Positions 14,870-22,099 of a stretch of DNA of 40,936 nt are shown here, piece after piece. The notes under the pieces are model-generated. The model searched no databases. It saw only the letters and a program-made list of their open reading frames with translations, and was not told the DNA's origin. Source of the DNA: Nitrospirota bacterium (GTDB lineage Bacteria; Nitrospirota; Nitrospiria; Nitrospirales; Nitrospiraceae); contig JAGWTI010000022.1 in the NCBI GenBank assembly GCA_028876065.1, forward strand, positions 1-40,936. The letters run 5' to 3'. Position 1 is the first letter of the stretch. Each line of letters opens with the position of its first letter. The position numbers were made by a program, and so were the translations under genes.

Positions 14870-15361
14870 ATGCTGGTCTGCGGCTGCGGACGTTGGATGC
14901 ACACGCAGGGGGTGGATGAGGCGTTCGATGACGAGCCGCACCGCGCGTGGCTCGTCCGGTCCGAATGTGTGGGTTGCGGGCTGGCCGTCGGTTGCGAGGG
15001 TTCCCCCGAAGAAACGCTGGCTCTGGTGGATCGGCTTGTGTGGAGCGACGATGCCCGCCACGCGCTGGAGCGGATGCCTCCCTATGTGGCGCCGCTGGTC
15101 AAGCCGGAGGTCGAAGACTATGTCCGGTCCAAGGGGCAGAAAGTCGTCACGATGGCCTTGATGGCTCAGGCCCGGCAGGGAGGGGCCGTCGCGTGGGAGC
15201 CGGAAGCAGAGCAGCGGTTGGTGAACGTGCCGGGTGCGGTGAGAGCCATGGCGAGGCTGGAGTTGGAGCGAACCGCCGTTGAACGCGGCCTCGCTCGAGT
15301 CACAGTGGCCCTGATGGAAGAAGTGAAAGCCCGATATTTCGGGATGGCCGCTGGGAAATGA
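14870..15361 (+). CDS. Cys-rich protein with C-terminal PCP_red domain
   Basis: 163 residues. The N-terminal part has Cys4, Cys6, Cys33, Cys36 and Cys42, a likely metal-binding (zinc or Fe-S) cluster. The C-terminal part, from about residue 108 (W-E-P-E-A-E-Q-R-L), fits the PCP_red domain first known at the end of the light-independent protochlorophyllide reductase subunit BchB. Its hallmarks are seen: W-x-P-E-A, V-P-x-x-V-R-x-M, E-x-x-A-x-x-x-G and V-T-x-x-x-M. In non-photosynthetic bacteria this domain appears alone, with no settled role. It starts 4 bases after the DUF420-like gene. A tetrapyrrole or redox-assembly role near the oxidase genes is inference. Confidence 0.65.
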   Translation: MLVCGCGRWMHTQGVDEAFDDEPHRAWLVRSECVGCGLAVGCEGSPEETLALVDRLVWSDDARHALERMPPYVAPLVKPEVEDYVRSKGQKVVTMALMAQARQGGAVAWEPEAEQRLVNVPGAVRAMARLELERTAVERGLARVTVALMEEVKARYFGMAAGK

Positions 15362-15370
15362 TGAACGCGG

Positions 15371-15458
15371 AATGCTGAACGATGAACGGCAGAGCAAAGA
15401 GGAAGCATGAAACGTTCTCAGCTCTTCGTTCATCACTCAGCCTTCATCGTTCAGCGTT
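15371..15458. repeat. Intergenic inverted repeat
   Basis: 16-base arms, 15371-15386 and 15443-15458, are complementary with one G-T pair (core GCTGAACGATGAA against TTCATCGTTCAGC), enclosing about 56 bases. The surrounding sequence repeats GAACG/TGAACG short units. It lies just before the unknown membrane protein gene and ends a few bases before its start codon, so it could form an mRNA stem that affects translation. Confidence 0.5.
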
Positions 15459-15467
15459 GAGGAAGTG

Positions 15468-16550
15468 ATGTTGCACCGGCTGACGTTGCGCGTGTTGCCC
15501 CGTTTGACCTTGGCGGTGACCGAGGACTCAGTCCGCAGGCGCAAGCGGTTGGTGATGCTGGTGCCGGGGCTGGTGGCCTTTGCCATCTATCGAATTGTGA
15601 AGCGGGCAGACCCGCTGACCGATCCGTTCTTGTTGCTCTTCGTGAGCGGCCTGATTGCGGCGATGACGGCTTTGCTGGCCTATAGGGTTGGCCGTCGAAC
15701 CGGGTTCGCCGCTTTGTGGGAGGAAGACGGAGGACGGCGGCTCGGTTGGGTGACGGGCTGGATCGGATTCTGTTACGGGGTGCAGCTCTCGCTGATGGTG
15801 CTGGCTCTGCTGAAGATCCTTGCCGGGTACGACTATCTCCTCCATCCGGACGGGCCGGCCATGATGGCCATCATCATTGCCTGCACCTCGGTGGCACGGG
15901 ATGCGTTCGAAATCGGACATGTGCGGCGATTGCAACGTGACGGCCAACCGATCCTGACCTTCCCCGACGGTGGTGCCTTGCGCGCCCTCGTTCGAGAACA
16001 GCCGGGGATCTTGGCCGGGTGGACGCTGCTGGCCGGTTTGGGCGGAGCGCTGTTGGCGGTCGGACTGTCCGGCCTGGGCAAGGGAGATGACGCGTTGGCC
16101 GTCCAGTTCGCCTTGATCAGCCTGCTGGCCGGCTCTGTCGCGCTGCCCGCCTATCTATCGGGCCAACAACGGTCTGGGGGATGGGTGGCGGCCTTCGGCT
16201 TGCTGGGCTGGCCTGAACTCTTTCGATTCTGGTGGTGGCCGGGCTTGGCCTTTGCCGCGACGTACTATTTGGTATTGGCCGGGGCGGTGGCGTTCCTGGT
16301 GCGACCGGATCCTATCCCCGGCTCCATCCATGGGCTGATCGGCCTGCTGGTGACGGGTATCATGGCCCTCTATTGCTACTATCTTGGGTACCGGCGGGCG
16401 TTGGAGGATCGCATCCAGCAGCAGGTGCCCACTTCCTTGTTGCGTTGTCCGTTCGTCTTTGGCATTCTGTCGAAAACACAAGCTGTGCCGACCGACGGGG
16501 TGGTCCCGCCGGCCGGGGTTGCTCTCGGAGAGAGCGGGAGGCAAGGTTAA
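15468..16550 (+). CDS. Unknown multi-spanning membrane protein
   Basis: 360 residues with about eight predicted membrane helices (for example L-V-M-L-V-P-G-L-V-A-F-A-I-Y, M-M-A-I-I-I-A and a helix near residue 280). Several Trp/Gly-rich segments occur, such as F-R-F-W-W-W-P-G. No family was recognised. The ATG at 15468 has GAGGAAG just before it; a GTG at 15465 in the same frame is possible. The gene ends directly at the first codon of the bd-like oxidase gene (TAA then GTG), so the two are probably translationally coupled. A role as oxidase partner or assembly factor is suggested only by position. Confidence 0.6.
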   Translation: MLHRLTLRVLPRLTLAVTEDSVRRRKRLVMLVPGLVAFAIYRIVKRADPLTDPFLLLFVSGLIAAMTALLAYRVGRRTGFAALWEEDGGRRLGWVTGWIGFCYGVQLSLMVLALLKILAGYDYLLHPDGPAMMAIIIACTSVARDAFEIGHVRRLQRDGQPILTFPDGGALRALVREQPGILAGWTLLAGLGGALLAVGLSGLGKGDDALAVQFALISLLAGSVALPAYLSGQQRSGGWVAAFGLLGWPELFRFWWWPGLAFAATYYLVLAGAVAFLVRPDPIPGSIHGLIGLLVTGIMALYCYYLGYRRALEDRIQQQVPTSLLRCPFVFGILSKTQAVPTDGVVPPAGVALGESGRQG

Positions 16551-18470
16551 GTGCAACGGGCTGTGTGGTGCCGGGGGATACCCTCCGTCATGGCGATGGT
16601 CACACCAACTGGCGTGCGGCTGCTTGCGTTCGTCGTCCTGCTTTCCTGTGTGACGGTACCGGCGGTGTTTGCGCAGAGCGTCGTCGATTCAACCCCGTCC
16701 GGCGTCGCGCGGGACATTTATTACAAGACCGACGGTGTGCCGACCGGGCCGCCCGCTCCGGCTTCGGACGAAACGCGCTACCCGCGCTACGGCTCGTTCG
16801 ACAACCGGACGTTTGTGTGGTTCGTGACCCAACAGCATACCTACTTCGGCGGGTTCGTGTTGGCCCTGCCGATCTTTTGCGTGATCATCGAATTGATCGG
16901 CCTGTTCACGCGCGATAAAACGGTGGCGGCCCGGTACGATTGTCTGGCGCGCGATTTCTTGCGCGTGTCGCTGCTGGCCTTGTCTTTGACGGCCGTCGTG
17001 GGGAGTTTGATGCTGGGCATGTTTCTCTGGCTCTATCCCAGCTTCATGCGTTACATGGGCGGGACCTTCAAGGCGATGATGCCGGTGTATGCGTTCATCT
17101 TTGTGGCGCAATCGGTCTGCCTCATCGCCTATTACTACAGCTGGGACCGCATGGCCGGGCCCTCCTTGAAATGGCTGCACGTCTCCCTCGGGGTGGTCGT
17201 GAACAGTCTCGGCGGGGTGCTCCTCCTGTTGGCCAATGCCTGGGCGGCGTTCATGATGGCGCCGGCCGGTGTGGACGCGCAGGGGCGCTACCTCGGCAAT
17301 GTGGCGCACCTGCTCCATTCGGCTTTGTGGAATCCGCTCAATGTGCACCGGTTCCTGGCGGACATCATGTCCGGCGGCGCGGTGGTCATCGCCTACGCGT
17401 CCTATCGCTTTTTGACCAGCAAGACGGACGAGGAGCGGGCCTACTACGACTGGGTCGGATATGTGTTTCTCTTCGTCACGGTCTGCGCGTTGTTACCCAT
17501 GCCCTTTGCCGGCTATTGGCTCATGCGGTCGGTCTATGCATTCCGGCAGAGCATGGGCGTGACGATGATGGGCGGGTTGCTCACCTGGTTGTTCGTCGTC
17601 CAGGCGCTGCTCGTCGGGGTCCTGTTCCTGGGGATCAACTATTATCTCTGGCAGAGCATGGGACGCATGCGGGGCGGCGATCGGTACCAGCCGTACTTCC
17701 AATACTTGGTGTGGGCCCTGATGGGCTGCCTGTTCGTCTGGCTGACCCCGCACACGGTGGTCATGGCCCCCAGCGAGGTCAAGGCCATGGGCGGGGCGCA
17801 GCATCCGGTGATCGGCAACTACGGGGTCATGTCGTCCAAGAACGGGGCGATCAATGTGATGATCTGTCTGACGGCTCTCAGTTATATCTTTTTCCGGCGG
17901 GCCAACCGCGCCATCACGGTCCCGTGGGTCCGGATGGGGAATATCGTGCTGGCGACGCTCTTTGTGACGGGCATCGCGAATATCATCTGGCTCTCGGTCT
18001 ACGGGTTCTATCTGCCCGCCAGCGTGCGGGTGGGGCTGTCCAGCCCGCAGGCGTGGACGACGTTGACGGTGCTGGTGGTCGGGCTGCTGATCAACCGGAG
18101 CATGATGCGGGGCGCGAAGGTGCACGGGCCGATCGAATGGGGCAAGATCTCCGTGCGCGGCATGGTTGCGCTGTTTGGGCTTGCGGCGACGTTTACGTGG
18201 GTGATGGGATTGATGGGCTACATCCGATCCTCCGGACGGCTCTCCTGGCATGTGAACGAACTGATGTCGGATGTGTCCCCCTGGGCCTATACCCCGTCGT
18301 TGGGTTTTGCGGCGAAAATGGTGACGCTCAACATGGTGGTGTTCTGGCTGACGGTTCTGCTGCTGTTTTGGATCAGCAGTCGGGATCGCCGGACCGTTCC
18401 GGTAACGGGATTGATCCCGCACGATCGTGCGCCGATGCTCCCCGGGGCTCGCGAGGCCCAGCCGTCATGA
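16551..18470 (+). CDS. Cytochrome bd-like terminal oxidase subunit, copy 1 (CydA-like)
   Basis: 639 residues with a signal-like first helix and about 13 further membrane segments, longer than E. coli CydA (about 520 residues, 9 helices). Candidate heme ligands are His96 (T-Q-Q-H, in a position resembling the N-terminal His of CydA) and His266 (N-P-L-N-V-H-R). The S-P-W-A-Y-T block near the C-terminus resembles the CydA GRQPW region. There is no CydB and no obvious Q-loop, so quinol oxidation is doubtful; cytochrome c as donor is an inference. GGGAGG lies 9 bases before the GTG at 16551; ATG 16590 is an alternative. It is a close paralogue of the protein at 22100. Its function as an oxidase is likely but unproven. 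Confidence 0.78.
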   Translation: MQRAVWCRGIPSVMAMVTPTGVRLLAFVVLLSCVTVPAVFAQSVVDSTPSGVARDIYYKTDGVPTGPPAPASDETRYPRYGSFDNRTFVWFVTQQHTYFGGFVLALPIFCVIIELIGLFTRDKTVAARYDCLARDFLRVSLLALSLTAVVGSLMLGMFLWLYPSFMRYMGGTFKAMMPVYAFIFVAQSVCLIAYYYSWDRMAGPSLKWLHVSLGVVVNSLGGVLLLLANAWAAFMMAPAGVDAQGRYLGNVAHLLHSALWNPLNVHRFLADIMSGGAVVIAYASYRFLTSKTDEERAYYDWVGYVFLFVTVCALLPMPFAGYWLMRSVYAFRQSMGVTMMGGLLTWLFVVQALLVGVLFLGINYYLWQSMGRMRGGDRYQPYFQYLVWALMGCLFVWLTPHTVVMAPSEVKAMGGAQHPVIGNYGVMSSKNGAINVMICLTALSYIFFRRANRAITVPWVRMGNIVLATLFVTGIANIIWLSVYGFYLPASVRVGLSSPQAWTTLTVLVVGLLINRSMMRGAKVHGPIEWGKISVRGMVALFGLAATFTWVMGLMGYIRSSGRLSWHVNELMSDVSPWAYTPSLGFAAKMVTLNMVVFWLTVLLLFWISSRDRRTVPVTGLIPHDRAPMLPGAREAQPS

Positions 18471-19102
18471 TGCGGTTCGTCTTGGCCGTCTTGGTCGGTG
18501 CGACTTGTCTCTTCGCATCGGGCGCAGGGCTGGACGCTCAGCCTGCCGGTCAGGCGGTGCTGGAAGATTTCACCACGAAAGACTCCGACGGTTTTCCGAA
18601 AGAATGGAAAGCCCAGCATGGGGAGGGTAAAGCCAGGCAGAGCTATGCGGTGCAGGCCGAGGGCGCACAGTCGTTCTTAGCCGTGCGCAAGGCGGACCAG
18701 CGGATTTACAAACGGAAGATTTCCTGGGACCCGAAGGCCCAACCGGTGCTGACCTGGCGCTGGCGGGTCAAGGTTGCACCGGCCGGGGCAGAGCCCATCG
18801 CCGCTGTCTTTGTCTCGTTGGATACGGATTTGATGGTGATCCCCGTGTCCAATAAATACGTCTGGAGCTCGACCAAGGCCAAGGGGACGGTGACGGAGGG
18901 CGGCATGTTCGGCGCGTCCGAAATCGTCCTTCGGTCAGGGCCGCAGCCGCTCGGAGAGTGGATCGAAGAGCGGGTGGACGTTTACGAAGACTTCAAGCGC
19001 ATTCATCAGCACGAGCCGGCCGACAAAGCCTGGGGGATTTCCCTGCAAGGCGGCCCGGGCGTCGAAGTGGATTTTGGCCCCCTGACGGTGTCGTCTCGCT
19101 AG
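18467..19102 (+). CDS. DUF3047 family periplasmic protein
   Basis: 211 residues. A signal peptide ends near residue 25 (L-D-A-Q). The body matches the recalled pattern of DUF3047: an N-terminal D-F-T-T strand, a block P-V-L-T-W-R-W-R-V, an A-x-V-F-V-S-L-D-T-D segment and a final G-V-E-V-D-F-G-P-L strand, a jelly-roll-like beta fold. The ATG overlaps the oxidase stop by 4 bases (ATGA), so translation is coupled. The function of the family is unknown. Coupling to the bd-like subunit suggests a periplasmic partner. Confidence 0.65.
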   Translation: MMRFVLAVLVGATCLFASGAGLDAQPAGQAVLEDFTTKDSDGFPKEWKAQHGEGKARQSYAVQAEGAQSFLAVRKADQRIYKRKISWDPKAQPVLTWRWRVKVAPAGAEPIAAVFVSLDTDLMVIPVSNKYVWSSTKAKGTVTEGGMFGASEIVLRSGPQPLGEWIEERVDVYEDFKRIHQHEPADKAWGISLQGGPGVEVDFGPLTVSSR

Positions 19103-19121
19103 CGATGGCTCTGAGGAACAT

Positions 19122-19523
19122 GTGAGCTCCGCCGATACGACATCTCAAGCCTCTTCCCGCAAGATCCTCGATATGCTCTTCGGTGCGTTGGTCATGGGCA
19201 CCGTGGGCACGTTGTTGGGCCTGCTCATGGGTGGCCGGGTGCTGCCGATTGCCGTCGGAATCGGGTTGGTCATGGGCACGGTGGTCGGCCTCTTTGGGGG
19301 GCGCCGATTTTTGGTGAGCATCCTGATCGGGACGCTCCTGGGCGGGATCTTGGCGTGGCTGCTGGCCGGAGCGGAAAAAATCTCCGTCGGTGCTGGGGCC
19401 GGGGCGGCGATGGGAGGGTTTCTGGGCGTGCAGTACTCCATGTTGATGGACATGTGGGCCGAGCGTAAGCGGGCTGCGGCGGATGCGCAGGTCCCGCCAG
19501 GCGAGAACCGGGAGGCTCCTTGA
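19122..19523 (+). CDS. Small glycine-zipper membrane protein
   Basis: 133 residues starting with GTG at 19122, preceded by GAGGA. About four membrane helices, rich in Gly-x-x-x-Gly spacings (L-G-L-L-M-G-G, G-L-V-M-G-T-V-V-G-L-F-G-G, G-A-G-A-G-A-A-M-G-G), which favour tight helix packing. The tail after residue 110 is soluble and charged. No family is recognised. It lies between DUF3047 and the FGE-fold gene with short gaps, so it belongs to the same unit. A structural or assembly role is a guess. Confidence 0.6.
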   Translation: MSSADTTSQASSRKILDMLFGALVMGTVGTLLGLLMGGRVLPIAVGIGLVMGTVVGLFGGRRFLVSILIGTLLGGILAWLLAGAEKISVGAGAGAAMGGFLGVQYSMLMDMWAERKRAAADAQVPPGENREAP

Positions 19524-19529
19524 GGAACT

Positions 19530-20453
19530 ATGGAAAATAGAGGCGTCTTGATCGGGTCCATCATCTTTGTGTTTGCGTCTTTTATCTTGATGATCGTGGG
19601 ACTGGTCTACGAATCGTATCGCGCCAAGCAACAACGGTTGCTGGCCGAGTCCATTGTCGTAGAAAACAAGCCGGTGGCCACGGTGGCGCCGCGGGATTAT
19701 TCGATTTACAAGACCATCGTGGGCGACGATGGGCGTGAAATGGTGCAGATCCCCGAGGGGCCGTTTACGATGGGGAGCAAGGACGGGGACCCGGACGAGG
19801 CGCCCGAGCACCAAGTCTATCTGCGCACCTATTACATGGATAAGAAGGAAGTGACCCAAGCGGAGTACGAGCGCTTTGTGAAGATGACCAAGCGCGGGAA
19901 ACCGTTCATTCCGGTGTTCGAGGACGACCAGGCGAAGATTCTCAAGCCCGAGCTGCCGGCCATGGGGATGTCGTGGGCTGATGCGGAAGCCTATTGCAAG
20001 TGGGCCGGTAAGCGTCTGCCGACCGAGGCGGAATGGGAAAAGGCCGGTCGCGGCGAGGGGAAGCGACGGTACCCGTGGGGTGACGACTTCGGTTCCGGCC
20101 ACGCCAATGTGGACGGCGACGAGGATGGGTTTAAGTACTTGTCCCCGCCAGGGTCGTTCGAGTCGGGGCGAAGCTTGTATGGGTTGTATGACATGACGGG
20201 GAACGTGGCCGAGTGGGTGGCGGATACATACAGCGAGCAGTATTATCAAAAGACGCCCTATCGCGATCCTCTTGGCCCCGAAGATGGGCAGCACAAAGTG
20301 ATTCGCGGAGGGTCATGGCGGGAAACGCATCACAATGCGCGGCTCTCGAAGCGGTTTCAGGCCAAAATGTGGAGGACCGACACGACGATCGGGATTCGAT
20401 GCGCCAAGGACGCAGACGAGCCGTCTGCCGAGGCGCGGAAGAGCAAAGGCTAG
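19530..20453 (+). CDS. Membrane-anchored FGE/SUMF1-fold protein, copy 1, lacking catalytic cysteines
   Basis: 307 residues. One N-terminal membrane helix (residues 7-27) anchors a periplasmic domain of the formylglycine-generating-enzyme fold (about 65-295): I-P-E-G-P-F-T-M-G-S near the start, then E-V-T-Q-A-E-Y, the [22 protein letters not shown] block, the G-N-V-A-E-W-V motif and a final R-C-A strand. In true FGE two cysteines sit in the R-G-G-S-W segment region; here that stretch (W-R-E-T-H-H-N-A-R) has none. It is probably a binding or structural member rather than an oxidase of sulfatases. No sulfatase gene is nearby. Confidence 0.8.
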   Translation: MENRGVLIGSIIFVFASFILMIVGLVYESYRAKQQRLLAESIVVENKPVATVAPRDYSIYKTIVGDDGREMVQIPEGPFTMGSKDGDPDEAPEHQVYLRTYYMDKKEVTQAEYERFVKMTKRGKPFIPVFEDDQAKILKPELPAMGMSWADAEAYCKWAGKRLPTEAEWEKAGRGEGKRRYPWGDDFGSGHANVDGDEDGFKYLSPPGSFESGRSLYGLYDMTGNVAEWVADTYSEQYYQKTPYRDPLGPEDGQHKVIRGGSWRETHHNARLSKRFQAKMWRTDTTIGIRCAKDADEPSAEARKSKG

Positions 20454-20500
20454 GCTCGCTGCCGGTTCGATGCCGGCCGCCTGAGGCGCATATCTGAGCC

Positions 20501-21415
20501 ATGCTGGAACCCAAATTCAAAATTGCCTTCCTGTTGGTGGTCCTCGCCTTTATCAGCTTTCCGGTCATGGGAATTTTGCGGGGCACCACCCCGCCCCCTG
20601 AAGCTCCTCCTGCTCCGGGAGAAAGCTCGACACCTGCCTCCACTGCATCCAGCCAACCGGGTCCAAGCGAGGTGCCCGTTCCTGAGGAGATGGTGTCGAT
20701 TCCCGCCGGTCCCTTCCTACGGGGCACGAAGAGCGGCGGCTATGATGAGCAGCCGGAGCGGACTATCTACGTCGATGCCTTTTCCATTGACCGATACGAA
20801 GTCACCAACGCGCAGTATCAAGCCTTTGTCGCTGCGACAGGTCACCGCAAGGCCGCGCCCCCGTCTCGTTATGCCAAGAACCTCAGTCGCATGAAAGGCG
20901 TCAACCAGCCCGTAGCCTATGTGTCGTGGGAGGACGCCGATGCCTATTGCCGGTGGGCCGGCAAGCGCTTGCCCACTGAAGCGGAATGGGAAAAGGCCAT
21001 GCGCGGGGTGGACGGCCGACTCTGGCCGTGGGGCAATGAGCCGGACCAATTAGCGTTCAACGGAGGCTCGTCGCGCGACGGATTTGAAGCGACGGCGCCG
21101 GTGGGTTCGTTCAAACGCGACATCAGCCCCTTTGGCGTGGCGGATGGAACGGGGAACGTTATGGAATGGGTGGCCGACTGGTACGGGGAAGAGGCCTATC
21201 GAGACCCAGCCGACCGCAATCCCACCGGCCCCGAACATGGCGTGTTTCGGGTGATGCGGGGCGGCGGCTATACGAGCCAAGGATCGGATGTGCGGATCAC
21301 CAGTCGGAGCAAGATGGTGCCCGACTTTCGCGACGAGACGATCGGTTTTCGTTGTGCGGTTTCTAAGGCAGGAGAGACGGGCGGAGCCCAGTCGTCGGCC
21401 AGTCAAAAATCATAG
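20501..21415 (+). CDS. Membrane-anchored FGE/SUMF1-fold protein, copy 2, lacking catalytic cysteines
   Basis: 304 residues. An N-terminal membrane helix (about 6-27) is followed by a Pro/Ser-rich linker (about 28-60), then the FGE fold: [54 protein letters not shown] and G-F-R-C-A-V. The [10 protein letters not shown] segment again lacks the cysteine pair of active enzymes. It follows copy 1 by 47 bases. Two adjacent, non-catalytic FGE folds with anchors suggest a heterodimer presented to the periplasm, perhaps holding an oxidase or cytochrome; this is inference. Confidence 0.8.
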   Translation: MLEPKFKIAFLLVVLAFISFPVMGILRGTTPPPEAPPAPGESSTPASTASSQPGPSEVPVPEEMVSIPAGPFLRGTKSGGYDEQPERTIYVDAFSIDRYEVTNAQYQAFVAATGHRKAAPPSRYAKNLSRMKGVNQPVAYVSWEDADAYCRWAGKRLPTEAEWEKAMRGVDGRLWPWGNEPDQLAFNGGSSRDGFEATAPVGSFKRDISPFGVADGTGNVMEWVADWYGEEAYRDPADRNPTGPEHGVFRVMRGGGYTSQGSDVRITSRSKMVPDFRDETIGFRCAVSKAGETGGAQSSASQKS

Positions 21416-21514
21416 GAAATCAAAGTAATAGAGGATCAAAAACACGGCCAAAATTATATTGACAACCATTCCGGCCAAAACTATAATGTCGAACACTTTT
21501 GAGTTTTTGCTCAT
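21410..21514 (-). CDS. Possible 34-residue membrane micro-protein
   Basis: Minus-strand ATG at 21514 with AGAGGA about 8 bases upstream; stop at 21410-21412. The peptide begins M-S-K-N-S-K-V-F-D and continues as a single hydrophobic helix ending Y-Y-F-D-F-L. Positive N-terminus plus one helix is typical of small membrane proteins. A TTGACA-N17-TATTGC promoter on the same strand lies just upstream. However, the frame also covers a perfect promoter read from the other strand, so it may be a chance frame in AT-rich regulatory DNA. Convergent with the FGE copy 2 gene, overlapping its stop by 6 bases. Confidence 0.42.
   Translation of the reverse strand: MSKNSKVFDIIVLAGMVVNIILAVFLILYYFDFL
21459..21487 (+). 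promoter_or_regulatory. Perfect-consensus sigma70 promoter of the second oxidase operon
   Basis: TTGACA (21459-21464), a 17-base spacer and TATAAT (21482-21487). All twelve box positions and the spacer length are consensus, in locally AT-rich sequence. It predicts transcription from about 21494 and a leader of about 157 bases to the first micro-protein at 21651. Such a strong promoter implies high constitutive output or strict repression. Confidence 0.75.
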
Positions 21515-21547
21515 CCTTTGTCCTCTTCAGTAAAAACGACGAAGAGA

Positions 21548-21576
21548 GCAATAACATAGACTTAGCGCACTGTCAA
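21548..21576 (-). promoter_or_regulatory. Candidate opposing promoter for the 34-residue micro-protein
   Basis: On the minus strand TTGACA (21571-21576), a 17-base spacer and TATTGC (21548-21553). The -35 box is perfect, the -10 box is weak. It points towards the minus-strand ATG at 21514 and across the leader of the oxidase operon. Confidence 0.3.
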
Positions 21577-21650
21577 GGCGACGAAATAGGTACTGCAGAG
21601 TTAAGCGGACGCGGACCATCAACCTAAGGTTGTAGCTGAGGAGAAGGGAC

Positions 21651-21791
21651 ATGGGAGAAGCAGTCGCAAGCGCACCAGACAAGCCGGATAGCGAACTGAA
21701 GGTCAAGATCGGCAAGATGATTTTCTACATCACTTGCGCGGTGAGTCTCTGGTTCTTTTATTGGTTTGCAGGCATTCAGTGTCCCTGCTAA
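21651..21791 (+). CDS. 46-residue single-helix membrane protein, oxidase-linked
   Basis: The ATG at 21651 follows GAGGAGAAGGG. A polar N-terminus (M-G-E-A-V-A-S-A-P-D-K-P) is followed by K-V-K-I-G-K and one membrane helix (M-I-F-Y-I-T-C-A-V-S-L-W-F-F-Y-W-F), ending I-Q-C-P-C. The two terminal cysteines could bind metal or form a disulfide. It is the first gene after the strong promoter. Tiny single-helix subunits such as CydX stabilise bd oxidases; no sequence relation to CydX is claimed. Confidence 0.65.
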   Translation: MGEAVASAPDKPDSELKVKIGKMIFYITCAVSLWFFYWFAGIQCPC

Positions 21792-21859
21792 GCAATGGTT
21801 CTTAATGTGTTCCGGTATGCCGCGTGGGCGAAGGGGCGTGGCAGGAGGAGAGGGGAGCA

Positions 21860-21991
21860 ATGAGCGCGCTGAACAATCCCGTAATTGCTGTGATCGTATC
21901 CGTGATTATCGCCGTGAGCTACTTCACGCTGGTGGATCATTTCCTGATGGACATGCAGGGGCTGGATTATTGGTATCTGTTCCGCAAGTAA
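21860..21991 (+). CDS. 43-residue single-helix membrane protein, oxidase-linked
   Basis: The ATG at 21860 has AGGAGAGGGG upstream. A short polar start (M-S-A-L-N-N-P) leads into one helix (V-I-A-V-I-V-S-V-I-I-A-V-S-Y-F), then an acidic and aromatic tail with D-H-F-L-M-D-M and D-Y-W-Y-L-F-R-K. It sits between the 46-residue protein and the bd-like subunit, in the same direction. A candidate small subunit; no family was recognised. Confidence 0.65.
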   Translation: MSALNNPVIAVIVSVIIAVSYFTLVDHFLMDMQGLDYWYLFRK

Positions 21992-22099
21992 CCGACGTCA
22001 TCATGGCGCACCGAGCCGACGTAGGGCGAGAGCGTCGGGATTCGGGCGCAGGAATGTTTTGTAACCATCTCGTGTCAGTTATTGTTTAAGGAGGAAGCC

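Noticed and set aside
16940-18466. Long frame upstream of the DUF3047 start, overlapping the oxidase gene
   Set aside because: This is the out-of-frame reading of the oxidase; only the part from 18467 on encodes DUF3047.
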